This document shows positions 38,701 through 39,101 of a DNA stretch of 39,101 nucleotides, piece by piece. The first letter of the stretch is position 1, and each line of letters begins with the position of its first letter. A model generated the notes under the pieces. It was not told the origin of the DNA, searched no databases, and worked only from the letters and a program-made list of their open reading frames with translations. Both the position numbers and the translations under genes were made by a program. Source of the DNA: Mediterranea sp. (in: CFB group bacteria) (GTDB lineage Bacteria; Bacteroidota; Bacteroidia; Bacteroidales; Bacteroidaceae); the NCBI GenBank assembly GCA_031262385.1, contig JAISHU010000053.1, forward strand, positions 1-39,101. Reading direction: 5' to 3'.

Positions 38701-38976
38701 TTGTAAATCCTCCTGATGTCCCCACGCATCATATTCAAAGAAGTAATAATCCTCTTTCAATTTTTCTTTCAATTGATATATTACATTGGATTTACCAGCA
38801 CCCCAACCGCCTTCCAATCCTATAATGCGAGGCAATTGATTTCTTTTATCCTTATCTGTATTTATGATATGGGCTGCAAGAGCTTCAGATAGTCTATCTT
38901 GAGACTTTCCTTCGAACCAATCTTCCCCACAAGGTTTACTTGAAAGGAAATGAGGATATACAATGTTTTCTTCCAT
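35785..38976 (-). CDS. KAP-family P-loop NTPase, membrane-associated, ~1063 aa
   Basis: Start ATG 38976 (the frame opens at a TTG, 38991, which is less likely). Walker A is 'GLEGGWGAGKSN' (Lys62-Ser63), followed by 'YYFFEYDAWGHQEDLQRRSF', a KAP hallmark. Two membrane segments (~151-172 and ~180-200) are inserted between Walker A and Walker B, as is typical of KAP NTPases. Walker B is 'KLVVVYDNMDRLPSEKV' (Asp263-Asp266). The sensor-like region 'NIWAIIPYDRKHL' follows. The remaining ~700 residues are helical with no domain I recognise. The known member PifA mediates F-plasmid exclusion of phage T7. The gene is visibly more AT-rich than the CAZyme operon, a sign of transfer. It is followed 12 bp later by the AlbA_2 gene. 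Family call is firm; function is inferred. Confidence 0.88.
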   Translation of the reverse strand: MEENIVYPHFLSSKPCGEDWFEGKSQDRLSEALAAHIINTDKDKRNQLPRIIGLEGGWGAGKSNVIYQLKEKLKEDYYFFEYDAWGHQEDLQRRSFLESLTSTLLTDKILEGKASIKIKGGGTKDGTWEEKLKLLLARKTETTTEKYPRLSIPIIVSALVILITPLFTFIASEIKLPQWLTALLPFVPIILALLLWFVGMRRNKEYRKLKNLFVLFSDKVENDICYETISEEEPSVCEFKGWMQSISDYIEKEGKRKLVVVYDNMDRLPSEKVKELWSSIYTFFSEGGFANIWAIIPYDRKHLACAFGEASDKQELNTYFINKTFPIIYRVTPPVMTDFKSIFARLYKEAFGTTESEYQEMVNRIFRLEKPNSTVRDMIIFINQLVELKSIWKTSIDIVSMAIFIIKKGCFEDDDPVKAILDKKYSDEILSKIIHNDESLQKTMPALFYGILPDDAEQIPITRYIEQSLKGENGEYNINNYCNYNHFTTVLNEVITNTDIPVDNLINGLFKLNKEFVKENSVIITPLWNLLAERKMKHTLDKQDISIEFKHLIECTSEEYKRRIVAFLYKQIVSFKDCNGIEYYHALSDLNDCAVNNGIELDIQQSEQEPKVFVDYVIAAKEDYVKYKMVANPQKLDKYFASMLPNDIIGHEALYYLANDETYKFDTLISKIEATIKDDTQGKVVNAQNFKSILDTYKIISKIDPLPVQLNQTQRNNIWNGTASKVNTAEFIEILLIQNLNGSNNGGSFDESQIKYAANTLHYYTNYGEALIHNLSWNLPILKQVLKYITEHKMDGKLDLSTLLPKFFEIRNNLQVTEECLLSQLGRWKINDEIINKGNIQTIIPNATFYQYSSANKNTMTNFINKVAVDALTSIAESTLYNQRAQLNNNYWWIVINNLIDTEYLKSLPDNLTDFGKRILDDIAGQKQTLPVSSLFQTIIDKMDKRKTFTHIKDIRDKYLIGQYNMTPVVFLYLHSWLEQQGDLIKEAKRVVHRIVEPVVDNAECLNVILSNNELYSEIVNIAEDDAYALKDKIRKKVKANPDERLVIFATKIGLEDGTEQMS

Positions 38977-39005
38977 AATGCTGTTGCACAATTTATTTAT
39001 GCCTA

Positions 39006-39013
39006 CAAAGTTA
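39006..39013 (-). promoter_or_regulatory. -7 promoter motif for the KAP-AlbA operon
   Basis: Minus-strand TAACTTTG matches TAnnTTTG, 29 bp upstream of ATG 38976. No consensus -33 element is clear. No gene is seen in 39014-39101. Confidence 0.5.
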
Positions 39014-39101
39014 CATAATTATATGGTCATATTGAATCAATCCGTCAAATTTTATAAAAATGTTGAAATCATCAACAGAAACGGAGGCGTCAATGATACG
39101 A

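Overview
The window looks like the chromosome of a Bacteroidales bacterium, probably a gut Bacteroidaceae or Prevotellaceae member. The evidence is a SusC/SusD pair, many lipoproteins with Bacteroidota lipoboxes, repeated TAnnTTTG (-7) promoter motifs, and an N-succinylornithine-type carbamoyltransferase with Pro at position 90. The genus is not resolved from sequence alone.

Layout. 1-9.5 kb: the 3' part of a TonB-dependent outer-membrane protein gene, a 505-bp dispersed repeat (copy A), an S41 protease lipoprotein with a partner lipoprotein, a convergent transglutaminase-like lipoprotein, a 50-codon small gene with its own promoter and terminator, and a lipoprotein serpin. 9.5-11.6 kb: a repeat-rich, partly decayed accessory patch with a 138-bp inverted-repeat element, 66-bp direct repeats, a frameshifted peptidoglycan-binding gene, a broken small ORF and a lipoprotein. 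11.6-16.1 kb: a minus-strand housekeeping block (sulfatase-type phosphoglycerol transferase, PAP2 phosphatase, DinB, and RuvC upstream), then tRNA-Ala(GGC) on the plus strand. 16.2-16.7 kb: copy B of the 505-bp repeat, in inverted orientation.

17-24.4 kb: a SusC/SusD pair, then an argF'-PASTA unit and a TlpA-like lipoprotein. 24.5-33.3 kb: a six-gene plus-strand operon of carbohydrate-debranching enzymes. It holds four paralogous CE1-like esterases, an acetylesterase-like alpha/beta hydrolase and a CE6-like/GH51 fusion, and ends in two strong hairpins. The content suggests removal of acyl and arabinose side groups from arabinoxylan-like glycans. No backbone-cleaving hydrolase or regulator is visible, so the locus probably works with enzymes encoded elsewhere.

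33.4-39.1 kb: an AT-richer accessory segment. It contains a decayed DUF1016/YhcG-like nuclease remnant and a two-gene minus-strand operon. The first gene encodes a membrane KAP-type P-loop NTPase of about 1063 aa. The second, 12 bp later, encodes an AlbA_2/Schlafen-like protein with a GHKL-type ATPase region and a C-terminal winged helix. This pair is the best candidate in the window for an undescribed system, possibly phage or plasmid defence; that role is inference. The 505-bp inverted repeat pair, with internal 21-22-bp tandem arrays, is the most striking non-coding structure.
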